From: Kriegella aquimaris
Lineage (GTDB): Bacteria; Bacteroidota; Bacteroidia; Flavobacteriales; Flavobacteriaceae
DNA: 57,085 nt
Assembly (NCBI RefSeq): GCF_900103215.1
Contig: NZ_FNGV01000021.1
Location: forward strand, 1-57,085
Reading direction: 5' to 3'
Numbering within the stretch: the first letter of the stretch is position 1; every line of letters begins with the position of its first letter. A model generated the notes under the pieces. The model was not told where the DNA came from. It searched no databases and saw only the letters and a program-made list of their open reading frames with translations. Below, piece by piece: positions 35,169-43,501 of the stretch. A program made the translations under genes and the position numbers.

Positions 35169-36800
35169 TTATATTTTTATTTTCCCTTTAGATACATTAT
35201 CGGCCATAATAAGTGCATTATAGGCATTGACGATTTTACCTGATGTTGATACGTTGTTTAAAGTTTTAGTAATCGATGCATCACCTGCTAAGATGACTTT
35301 TGCCATAGGGGCCAGGCCAGATTCCATTAAAATGTGCTTAACCTCAGAAGCCGATAATTTTGGATATTGTGAACGAATCAAAGCTGCAACACCGGCTACG
35401 GCAGGTGCCGCCATAGATGTTCCGCCCTGATATTCATAATCATTGTCCGGCATGGTGGAATAAATGTTGTCACCGGGAGCAAAAACATCGACATTAATTT
35501 TTCCATAATTGGAGAAAGTGGCCACCATCTCTGATCCGTATTTGCTACTGAGCGCACCTACGGTAATTACATTATCAGAAATTTCAGGACCGTTATTTAC
35601 CTGGTCGTTGGGAAAATTAGGATTATTAGGGTCGTCTAGGTCAGCACCTTCATTACCGGCCGCATGAACAAAGAGTACGTCGTTCTCAGCGGCATATTTT
35701 AAGGCGTCATATACCCATTCTGCGTTGGGGGAAAATGATTTCCCGAAACTGGCATTAATTATTTTAGCCCCATTATCGACGGCATAGCGAATTCCCAAAG
35801 CAATATCCTTGTCGTATTCGTCTCCGTTGGGAACTGCGCGAATACTCATAATCGCCACATTATTGGCAACTCCGTTTACGCCTTTGCCATTATTACGCTC
35901 CGCTGCAATAATACCGGCAACGTGTGTACCGTGGCTTTCATCTTCCACAAGGTTTTGTGGGTTTCCGTTTCCGTAACCCAAATCTTTAATGTCGTAGGGA
36001 TTGTCACCGACCACTTCACGCCCATTAAAGTCTTTGTTATAATTATAATTTAATTGATCGGTAAAATGTTTGAGGCCTGCGTTCAAATCTTCATATACTT
36101 CAGCAATGCTTTCGGCAAAGGTGAACATTTGGGTGATTACCCCCACATGTTGTTGCATTGCCTGATCTGTCGGCTTGATGGTCGCCACATCTTTTTTGGT
36201 ATATGTTTCTTTACCTAATTCTTTCTTTATCGCTTCATCCGCTGTCTTAACCGCTTGTAAGATTTGTTCGTATTGTTGTTTATTCTGTAGGGCCTTTTGG
36301 TAGTTCTCATCCAGTTGTTTCTTTGCCTTCGACTGAAGTGTGGCATCACCTATATTCAATCGTACTATTCTGGCATATTCCAATTGTTCGTTGTAGGATT
36401 CACCTAAAAAATTGTAGCCATGAATGTCATCGATATAACCATTGCCGTCATCGTCAATGCCATTTCCAGGCTTTTCACCTTTATTGGTCCACAACACACC
36501 ATCAAGGTCTTCATGTTTAAGATCCATACCCGAATCGAGTACAGCTACGATAACTTTTTGTCCCTTTTTATTACCGATAATATCGGTATAGGCTTTGTCA
36601 ACACTCATTCCAGGGATAGTATCTGCGACAAGATCTAAATGGCCCCAATGTTTTTTCTCACTATCGCTAAGATCAGCTATTTTTAACGGTGTAGTATCAA
36701 TATTTTCAATGGGGGTGGATACCAAGGAAGTGGCTCCACAGCTCATTAATAATAGAGATGCTGAAAAACCAATGCATAATTTCGGAAAATTAAATGTCAT
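35169..36800 (-). CDS. S8 subtilisin-like protease lipoprotein with a large insertion
   Basis: A 543-residue exported serine protease. The signal ends in a lipobox LLLMSC. Catalytic residues: Asp in VAVLDSGMDLKHEDLDG (near 87), His in DESHGTHVAGIIAAE (near 288) and Ser in QGGTSMAAPAVAGVAAL (near 462). About 200 residues lie between Asp and His, far more than in classical subtilisins. Much of this insert is Lys/Gln/Glu-rich and likely helical (LDENYQKALQNKQQYEQIL). GNEGADLDDPNNPNFP, the Asn of the oxyanion hole, is present. It is first in an operon with the M1 peptidase. Confidence 0.92.
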   Translation of the reverse strand: MTFNFPKLCIGFSASLLLMSCGATSLVSTPIENIDTTPLKIADLSDSEKKHWGHLDLVADTIPGMSVDKAYTDIIGNKKGQKVIVAVLDSGMDLKHEDLDGVLWTNKGEKPGNGIDDDGNGYIDDIHGYNFLGESYNEQLEYARIVRLNIGDATLQSKAKKQLDENYQKALQNKQQYEQILQAVKTADEAIKKELGKETYTKKDVATIKPTDQAMQQHVGVITQMFTFAESIAEVYEDLNAGLKHFTDQLNYNYNKDFNGREVVGDNPYDIKDLGYGNGNPQNLVEDESHGTHVAGIIAAERNNGKGVNGVANNVAIMSIRAVPNGDEYDKDIALGIRYAVDNGAKIINASFGKSFSPNAEWVYDALKYAAENDVLFVHAAGNEGADLDDPNNPNFPNDQVNNGPEISDNVITVGALSSKYGSEMVATFSNYGKINVDVFAPGDNIYSTMPDNDYEYQGGTSMAAPAVAGVAALIRSQYPKLSASEVKHILMESGLAPMAKVILAGDASITKTLNNVSTSGKIVNAYNALIMADNVSKGKIKI

Positions 36801-36815
36801 GTTATATATATTAAG

Positions 36816-37469
36816 TTAGTGTTTTTTATGAGTAAAGTACCTGAATTCAGGGCTAGTAATGTTGCAAAACAACCTCGTTTGACCATGGTAAAAAAAACTG
36901 GATTTGCCATTTGCGCCCGCAAAGATAATATTTAAGGGCTTTACCCCCATTAATTGAACCTCTTTTATAATTTTCCCAATCTTCGAAGCGATGACGACTG
37001 TATCGTTAATGCCTAAAATACCTTTTACCGATTCGTTTACATTTAAATCATTGCCATATGGTGCAATTGCCAAATTGTTGGGTTGACCCATTTCAGATTC
37101 GCGTACCCAGATCTCATCTTGCTTCTTTCCTTTTTTCATACGGAAAATGCTATACCTTACAGAATCTATAAGAAACCTGTTTCCACCCTGTTTGAATCTA
37201 ATATAATTATCGAAAATCCCTTTTAAAATCCTTTTAAAAACGGGGGTTTTGCATTTTTCGTATACGATTTTTACAAGTACTTCTTCCTCTAAATTTTCGG
37301 TAAATGTATTTCCATCATTCTCGACAGCTGGTCCTTTTATGTCATTTCCCAATGAAAGTACAGGATTCACGTCGACATTTTGGATATGATCTTCCTGCCC
37401 AAAGGTGCTAAATATTCCAATAAAAATACTATTCGGTATTTTTGTTGGAAATTTACTGAAAGATGTCAT
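36816..37469 (-). CDS. Secreted protein of unknown function
   Basis: A protein of about 217 residues that I do not recognise. The ATG at 37469 gives a signal-peptide-like start (FPTKIPNSIFIGIFSTFGQE) and overlaps the 3' end of the upstream metallo-hydrolase gene by 17 nt; a longer frame starting at 37550 overlaps by 98 nt and is less likely. The body is mixed charge with no repeats; SVRYSIFRMKKGKKQDEIWV and FAGANGKSSFFYHGQ stand out but do not define a family for me. It is co-directional with the metallo-hydrolase and 15 nt before the subtilase start region. Function unknown. Confidence 0.6.
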   Translation of the reverse strand: MTSFSKFPTKIPNSIFIGIFSTFGQEDHIQNVDVNPVLSLGNDIKGPAVENDGNTFTENLEEEVLVKIVYEKCKTPVFKRILKGIFDNYIRFKQGGNRFLIDSVRYSIFRMKKGKKQDEIWVRESEMGQPNNLAIAPYGNDLNVNESVKGILGINDTVVIASKIGKIIKEVQLMGVKPLNIIFAGANGKSSFFYHGQTRLFCNITSPEFRYFTHKKH

Positions 37470-38313
37470 TGAAATTATGTAATTCATCAAGTCGAATTCC
37501 TTTTTCTGTTGATTGTAAGGTGCAGATTTCATTATGTGCATCATGTTCAAAAAACAAATAATAATCTTGCTCCACTGCTCTATTCAAAAAGATTTCTTTT
37601 TCAGCGAGTGTTAGCAGGGGTCTGGTGTCATAGCCGATGACATAAGGCAACGGAATATGACCAACCGTGGGGATTAGGTCTGCCATAAAAACAAGAGTTT
37701 TCTCTTGATAGTGAATATGCGGTAACATTTGCTTTTCGGTATGACCATCAACAAAAAGGATACCAAAACCCAAATCTGATGTTTCTAAAAAAGTATCGCT
37801 TCCTTTCTTAACAAATTTTAGTTGTCCGCTCTCCTGCATGGGCATGAGATTTTCCTTCAAAAAAGAGGCCTTCTCCCTAGCATTAGGTTTTATTGCCCAT
37901 TGCCAATGGTCTTCATTCGTCCAGAACACAGCATTTTTAAAAGCAGGTTCGTAGCCTGTTCTATCTTTATTCCACTGAATACATCCGCCACAATGATCAA
38001 AATGCAAATGCGTCAAAAAAACATCGGTAATATCATCCCTATGAAACCCTAATTTCTTCAATGAATCATCAATCGAATAATCACCCCAGCGGTAGTAATA
38101 GCCGAAGAATTTGTCCGATTGCTTGTTGCCCATGCCCGTATCGATAAGAATCAATCGGTCACCATCTTCTATCAAAAGGCTTCGAGCGGCAATATCGATT
38201 AGGTTGTTGTCATCTGAAGGATTTGTTCTATTCCATATTGTTTTGGGCACCACACCGAACATCGCGCCACCATCTAACTTAAAATTTCCAGTCTCAACGG
38301 GATATAGTTTCAT
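37453..38313 (-). CDS. Metallo-beta-lactamase-fold hydrolase
   Basis: A 286-residue hydrolase with a dinuclear metal site: FLTHLHFDHCGGCI (HxHxDH near residue 94), VDGHTEKQMLPHIHY with the third-ligand His, MADLIP with the bridging Asp and FEHDAHN with the final His. Opening LDGGAMFGVVPKTIWNR resembles the lactonase-like MBL proteins that include AHL lactonases, but no substrate is certain. No signal peptide, so cytosolic. It lies upstream of, and overlaps, the secreted unknown gene. Confidence 0.85.
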   Translation of the reverse strand: MKLYPVETGNFKLDGGAMFGVVPKTIWNRTNPSDDNNLIDIAARSLLIEDGDRLILIDTGMGNKQSDKFFGYYYRWGDYSIDDSLKKLGFHRDDITDVFLTHLHFDHCGGCIQWNKDRTGYEPAFKNAVFWTNEDHWQWAIKPNAREKASFLKENLMPMQESGQLKFVKKGSDTFLETSDLGFGILFVDGHTEKQMLPHIHYQEKTLVFMADLIPTVGHIPLPYVIGYDTRPLLTLAEKEIFLNRAVEQDYYLFFEHDAHNEICTLQSTEKGIRLDELHNFNDIFQ

Positions 38314-38432
38314 TTAGGAAAAATAAAAGGTTGCAAATTATGAAAAGGAAAAGGGTTACCCGAATAACTAAGAATTTTTTAACACACTTTACTGTTCAAG
38401 TTCCTCAAATTTTGGAGGGCAACTTGAGCAGG

Positions 38433-40640
38433 CTATCGTATTAATTGATGTAGTTGCTGACCAAAATAAATCATGGCTTTTATTTCCTGAACGCTGAGAA
38501 GACGTTCCTTTTTAAGAATAAGTAGCGAAGTACCGTTCGATTCTACATGATAATAGGGATTGCTTTCGAAAAAGAGAATCAGTTTATCGTTGAACAACTT
38601 CTGAATCTCAAGCTTGTTCTCACCACTGAGAAAAAATCTTTTGTTAAAATCAGGATGGTCTAGAAGATCGATATCTTTAAAACCGGCCAGATTATAGATG
38701 AAATCGAGTAGGCCTTCCCTATCTAGTACAAAAATTGGAATTTTTGTGCCCATTTCAATATGCATCACCGTCGTCTTTACCTCTTCATGGGCAATACCTG
38801 CACCTTCTGTAAAATCAACATCGAACAATCTGAATTTACAATCTTCGCTCGATAGCGTATTGTACAAGTATGGTATTTGTCGAGTTGTGAAAAAAATAAA
38901 ACCGCACAGAAATTGCGTTTTGGTGTTTTTTTTCGGGGCATAGTGCCATTTGAATTCTTTGGCTGTAGCTTTTAGCAGTACCTGCCTTTTGGTAAAGTAG
39001 CGCTCTATGGTACTAAGCTTCGCAAAGGGTATGATTTTTCGAATTGCAAAAGGATGTTTTGAGTGGGTACCATGCTTGTCAAGACCGATAATTTCAATGC
39101 TTCCACCCTTTTTGGCAAAAGCCTCTGTATAGTTCTCAAGACCTTCCATTACCGTGTGATCAACGAAAGTACACATTGAGAAATCTAACACCACATCTTG
39201 GTTCTCAGGAACCATGTCAAGCTTATTTTTTAGTTTATAAAAATTCAAAAAGCTACAAAAATACTTGACGCTGAGATAAAAGTTGCCACCATCGCGTTCT
39301 TTAAACAATAGCACGTTGGGTTTTGTAAGATGGCTGACAAAAAGTGAAAAACTTTTGTTGAGAATGATATGTATGATGAAAGTCGCGAATATACCAATAC
39401 TTATACCGGTTATTAGATTGGTAAATAAGGTGGTAAACAAAGTTATTAGAAAGATGGCAATCTGTTCCCGGCCTATTTTAGCAATTTTTCGAAATGTTTT
39501 TGGGGTTGCCAATTTATAACCGGTATAAACCAGAATTGCTGCCAATGCGGCCATCGGAATTTTTCTTAGCTGATCTTGGAACAATAGTACGAGGGCGGCG
39601 AGAAAAAAAGCATGAAAGAAATTCGCCGATCGGTTGGTTGCCCCGTTATTGACGTTCACCGAGCTTCTGGCGATAACGGTTACCACATTGATACCGCCCA
39701 ACATTCCACTTATTGCCGTCGCAAAGCCTAGGGCCTTAAGATCTTTATTAACATTGGATCGTCTATTCAAAGAATCTAACTTGTCTACAGCTTTAATACT
39801 GAGAAGAGATTCTATGCTGGCGATAAGTGTTATGGCAAAAACCGTGACTATGAAATCACCCTCTAAAACTTTAGAAAAATTAGGAAAAGCCAAACTACCT
39901 AAGACATCATCGGGAATGTTTACCAAAAAAGTCGCGTCTAGAGGATAGGGTATCTGTAGTGCCGATAGAGTAAAGCTTAGTCCTACGGAAATGATAATGA
40001 TCCACATGGGAGCGGGAATCAAATGAAAGTACGGGTTTCTTATTTTTGAATAGAACACCATTATTAAAAACCCAGTGATACCTATGGCTGCGGCAACCAA
40101 AGACATGAGTTCGAGCTGTTGAAAAAGAGAATAAATACCATTTGGTATATTTCCTAATAGTGTGACTATGCTACCGGAAGCATCGTTATTACCGATCATG
40201 ATATGAAACTGTTTTGACAGTATACCAAGGCCTATAGCGGCCAACATACCTTCAATGGCGGAAGCCGGAAAAAAGTCTGCCAATTTCCCCATTTTTAAAA
40301 AACCCAACAAAATTTGCAGTACGCCTGAAACAACTACCGCCGCAAGTGTATACAAATAACCTTGGTACATGTCTCCGCCACCTAAGGTCGTTATTGCATT
40401 GAGAAGTACAATCACCATTCCATTTCCCGGTCCTGTTATGGTTACGTTGGAACCCCCAAGCAATGAAACTACAATGCCACCAACAATCGCCGCTATTATA
40501 CCAGATATGGGAGGGGCTTCACTGGCGAGAGCTAAACCTAGGCCCAAAGGAAGTGCGATGAGGGAAACCACAAATCCCGAAAAAATATTCTTGGGTAAGG
40601 TCTTTACAAAATTTTGGGTATGGTTGGTTTTTGGAGACAA
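38433..40640 (-). CDS. SulP family anion transporter with STAS and an extra C-terminal domain
   Basis: A 735-residue inner-membrane transporter of the SLC26/SulP type, likely for sulfate, bicarbonate or another anion. The membrane part (about 10-430) begins NIFSGFVVSLIALPLGLGLA and includes GGINVVTVIARSSVNVNNGA. A STAS domain spans about 455-560 (VVLDFSMCTFVDHTVMEGLE). After it comes about 175 residues, not part of a standard SulP, with FLCGFIFFTTRQIPYLYNTL and FFESNPYYHVESNGTSLLIL. Its ATG lies one base after the USP stop, so both are one transcript. Substrate unknown. Confidence 0.88.
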   Translation of the reverse strand: MSPKTNHTQNFVKTLPKNIFSGFVVSLIALPLGLGLALASEAPPISGIIAAIVGGIVVSLLGGSNVTITGPGNGMVIVLLNAITTLGGGDMYQGYLYTLAAVVVSGVLQILLGFLKMGKLADFFPASAIEGMLAAIGLGILSKQFHIMIGNNDASGSIVTLLGNIPNGIYSLFQQLELMSLVAAAIGITGFLIMVFYSKIRNPYFHLIPAPMWIIIISVGLSFTLSALQIPYPLDATFLVNIPDDVLGSLAFPNFSKVLEGDFIVTVFAITLIASIESLLSIKAVDKLDSLNRRSNVNKDLKALGFATAISGMLGGINVVTVIARSSVNVNNGATNRSANFFHAFFLAALVLLFQDQLRKIPMAALAAILVYTGYKLATPKTFRKIAKIGREQIAIFLITLFTTLFTNLITGISIGIFATFIIHIILNKSFSLFVSHLTKPNVLLFKERDGGNFYLSVKYFCSFLNFYKLKNKLDMVPENQDVVLDFSMCTFVDHTVMEGLENYTEAFAKKGGSIEIIGLDKHGTHSKHPFAIRKIIPFAKLSTIERYFTKRQVLLKATAKEFKWHYAPKKNTKTQFLCGFIFFTTRQIPYLYNTLSSEDCKFRLFDVDFTEGAGIAHEEVKTTVMHIEMGTKIPIFVLDREGLLDFIYNLAGFKDIDLLDHPDFNKRFFLSGENKLEIQKLFNDKLILFFESNPYYHVESNGTSLLILKKERLLSVQEIKAMIYFGQQLHQLIR

Positions 40641-40641
40641 A

Positions 40642-41499
40642 TCAGTTTCTTACGATTAGTAGATCTGTGGGCAAATCTGAAAGAATATATTCGATATCGT
40701 GGGTAAATATGCGATCCAGTAGCCCGGTTTTTATAGGAGCGTTCATCACCAAAAGGTCGGCCCGTACCACCTCTGCATAATGGCCAATAGAATAACCATG
40801 TTTGCCGAATATACTTTGCATTTTTATCACGACATCCTTGGTCATTACTTCAGGGAGTTCCGAAATTATCTTGCGTACCCTCGATTCTTCACGGTGTTTA
40901 AGTCGTTCTTTCATAATATTGGCTTTTTTGAGAGATCTATCATCTTCTACGGTCACGTGAAGCTCTTTTTGTAAAATTTCTTCCACTATGGTAAGTTGTT
41001 GTGAACCGAGAATCTTTGCTACATAAAAGGCCATTTCAATTGCTAATGGTGTGTCGGGAGCATCAACTCCATTGACAACAATATGTTTACAAGGTATGCG
41101 TACTGCTGAAGGTTTTATAAGTAATAGTACAGAACAACATACTTTTCGCGTCAGCTTTCTAGCGATGGAACCTACATAAAACCGAAAGAGATTTTCATGT
41201 TGTACTGCACCCAAAATCAGCAAATCGATATTCGAAGTCTTACAAGTTTCTAATATTACTTGGAATGGGTTTCCATTTTTCCATTGTATTTCGACCGAAA
41301 GTTCTGGGTGTTCCGTTTCTGTTAGTAGCGTTTCGATGCCATTTGACTTTTCTATAGTTTTCTCACCAACATGTAACAAAATTAGTTTTGCACCAAAAAA
41401 ATAGGCTATGCGGGTGGCTTCGAGAACATTTACCTTCAAGGATGGCGAAAATGCAAATCCGAACAAGATGGTTTTAAAAGGTTTAACCTTGGTATACAT
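40642..41499 (-). CDS. Tandem universal stress protein
   Basis: About 285 residues with two USP domains, cytosolic. Domain 1 holds KPFKTILFGFAFSPSLKVNV and IDLLILGAVQHENLFRFYVG; domain 2 holds KHIVVNGVDAPDTPLAIEMA and RADLLVMNAPIKTGLLDRIF. The open frame starts 10 codons earlier, but the ATG at 41499 gives the natural beginning of domain 1. The last codon is one base before the SulP ATG, so this protein is likely a regulator or stress partner of that transporter. The exact ligand (ATP or not) cannot be told. Confidence 0.86.
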   Translation of the reverse strand: MYTKVKPFKTILFGFAFSPSLKVNVLEATRIAYFFGAKLILLHVGEKTIEKSNGIETLLTETEHPELSVEIQWKNGNPFQVILETCKTSNIDLLILGAVQHENLFRFYVGSIARKLTRKVCCSVLLLIKPSAVRIPCKHIVVNGVDAPDTPLAIEMAFYVAKILGSQQLTIVEEILQKELHVTVEDDRSLKKANIMKERLKHREESRVRKIISELPEVMTKDVVIKMQSIFGKHGYSIGHYAEVVRADLLVMNAPIKTGLLDRIFTHDIEYILSDLPTDLLIVRN

Positions 41500-41628
41500 T
41501 AAAAAGATTGTGGGCCCAAGATAATACAATAAATAAGAACCGAAATCTGGGTGGATTATGGTAGGGTTTTAAAATAAAATGTTATTTTTCGTGTGTAGTA
41601 TTTACCTTGCACATTTAAACCATCACGA

Positions 41629-43497
41629 ATGATAGAGCTTGCCGGAATCATTATATTAGGAATAATTGCTCAGTGGGTAGCCTGGCGTTTAAAATTACCA
41701 GCCATTTTGCCTCTAATTCTTATTGGTTTGTTGGTCGGACCGATTGCAACCATGTTCACCGAAGACGGCACTAAAATTATAGAACCCATTTGGAATGGGG
41801 AAAAAGGGCTTTTCCCTGGGGAAGGACTCTACTATTTTGTTTCGTTGGCCATTAGTATCATTCTGTTTGAAGGAGGATTGACCTTAAAACGCTCAGAAAT
41901 ACGAAATGTAGGACCGGTTATCACTAAACTAATAACTTTAGGAAGCTTGGTCACCTTTTTTACTGCCGGAATTGCCGCCCATTACATTTTCGGTCTTAGC
42001 TGGCAGATTTCGTTTTTATTCTCTGCTTTGATAATCGTTACCGGCCCAACAGTGATTACCCCTATTTTAAGAAATATTCCTTTAAAAAAAGATATTTCCA
42101 CTGTTTTGAAGTGGGAGGGTATTCTAATTGACCCGATTGGGGCATTGGCAGCCGTTCTGGTCTTCGAATTCATAAGTGTTGGCGAAGGCCAGGCCTACAC
42201 GATGACGGCCCTTATTGAGTTTGGTAAAATTTTGTTGTTCGGCTTCACATTTGGTTTCACATTTGCCCATGCGCTAACGTTCGTCATCAAAAAAAACTTT
42301 GTACCCCATTACTTACTAAATGTTGTCTCCCTTTCCGTAGTATTATTAGTTTTCGTTATGTCAGATGTATTTGCCCATGAATCTGGGTTGTTGGCTGTCG
42401 TTGTTATGGGGATGGTCATGGGAAATACAGACCTGCCAAATATTAAAGAATTGCTGTACTTCAAGGAATCACTTAGTGTACTGTTGATTTCCATACTTTT
42501 CATTCTATTGGCCGCCAATATCAATTTGGCCGACTTAGAATTAATATACAATTGGAAAACGGTTATGTTATTTGCAATAATTGTCTTCTTAATTCGGCCA
42601 TTGGGAGTTTTTCTTAGCGCCTGGGGCTCGAATCTGAAATTAAATGAAAAGATTTTTATTGGATGGGTCGGGCCAAGGGGTATCGTCGCGGCAGGTATAG
42701 CTTCGCTTTTTGGATCTAAACTATTATTAAAGGGAGAACCAGGTGCGGAATATATTACCCCGCTTGTCTTTATGATTGTATTAGGTACTGTTTTACTAAA
42801 TGCGACCACCGCTAGGTTCTTCGCAAAGGTTATTGGGGTATTCTTGAGAAAATCAGAGGGCATATTAATTATCGGGGCTTCGAAGGTCTCGCGATTAATC
42901 GGAGATTATTTGAATAAGAACGACCGTCATGTGGTGTTGATAGATAATAACCAAACCAATATCAATAAGGCTAAAAAACTGGGACTTGAAGCATTTGTGG
43001 CCAACATCTATTCTGACACACTTACCGATAATATCGAACTCAACGATGTTGGCTATTTAATGGCACTTACCGGAAACTCTGATATAAACAAGTACGCCAT
43101 TGATAAATTTAGAAAGCAGTTTGGCGAATATGGTTCATTTCGACTGGTCGATGCAGATGAGATGAACGATCCAGAGAACACCCCTAAGGAAGGATTGTTC
43201 TCTCACACTGATGACTTCATCAAAATTACGGAGACGGCACGCCAATACCCGGTCATGCACGAAATAGAAATAAAAAGCCAAGAACATTATGAGGGCCTTA
43301 TTGAAATTTCGAAGGGTGAAAAATATACAGTACCTGTTTTTTTGAAAACACCGGAAAACGATTTAAAGATAATTTCATCTTTCAGTACTGAGTTTGATGA
43401 TATTAAAGAAGGTTTCCGATTGGTTTATTTAGGAAAAATGTTCGATGTCGACGAGACCAGCGATAACGATAACGAGGATTTAGAGGCAGTCGATTGA
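41629..43497 (+). CDS. CPA-type cation:proton antiporter with RCK domain
   Basis: A 622-residue inner-membrane antiporter. About twelve to thirteen hydrophobic segments (residues 1-395) include LIIVTGPTVITPILRNIPL, GILIDPIGALAAVLVFE (Asp in the transport site) and IGWVGPRGIVAAGIASLFG. This is the NhaP/CPA1 pattern exchanging Na+ or K+ for H+. A TrkA-N/RCK domain follows (EGILIIGASKVSRLIGDYLN near 410, then VLIDNNQTNINKAKKLGLEA), giving nucleotide or K+ control. It is divergent from the USP/SulP operon with a 129-nt gap, a plausible shared control region for ion balance. It is convergent with the next gene (4-nt gap). Confidence 0.9.
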   Translation: MIELAGIIILGIIAQWVAWRLKLPAILPLILIGLLVGPIATMFTEDGTKIIEPIWNGEKGLFPGEGLYYFVSLAISIILFEGGLTLKRSEIRNVGPVITKLITLGSLVTFFTAGIAAHYIFGLSWQISFLFSALIIVTGPTVITPILRNIPLKKDISTVLKWEGILIDPIGALAAVLVFEFISVGEGQAYTMTALIEFGKILLFGFTFGFTFAHALTFVIKKNFVPHYLLNVVSLSVVLLVFVMSDVFAHESGLLAVVVMGMVMGNTDLPNIKELLYFKESLSVLLISILFILLAANINLADLELIYNWKTVMLFAIIVFLIRPLGVFLSAWGSNLKLNEKIFIGWVGPRGIVAAGIASLFGSKLLLKGEPGAEYITPLVFMIVLGTVLLNATTARFFAKVIGVFLRKSEGILIIGASKVSRLIGDYLNKNDRHVVLIDNNQTNINKAKKLGLEAFVANIYSDTLTDNIELNDVGYLMALTGNSDINKYAIDKFRKQFGEYGSFRLVDADEMNDPENTPKEGLFSHTDDFIKITETARQYPVMHEIEIKSQEHYEGLIEISKGEKYTVPVFLKTPENDLKIISSFSTEFDDIKEGFRLVYLGKMFDVDETSDNDNEDLEAVD

Positions 43498-43501
43498 TAT
43501 G

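Noticed and set aside
42309-42863. Long minus-strand open frame inside the antiporter gene
   Set aside because: It is antisense to conserved membrane segments of the CPA antiporter and has no family features or start context of its own.
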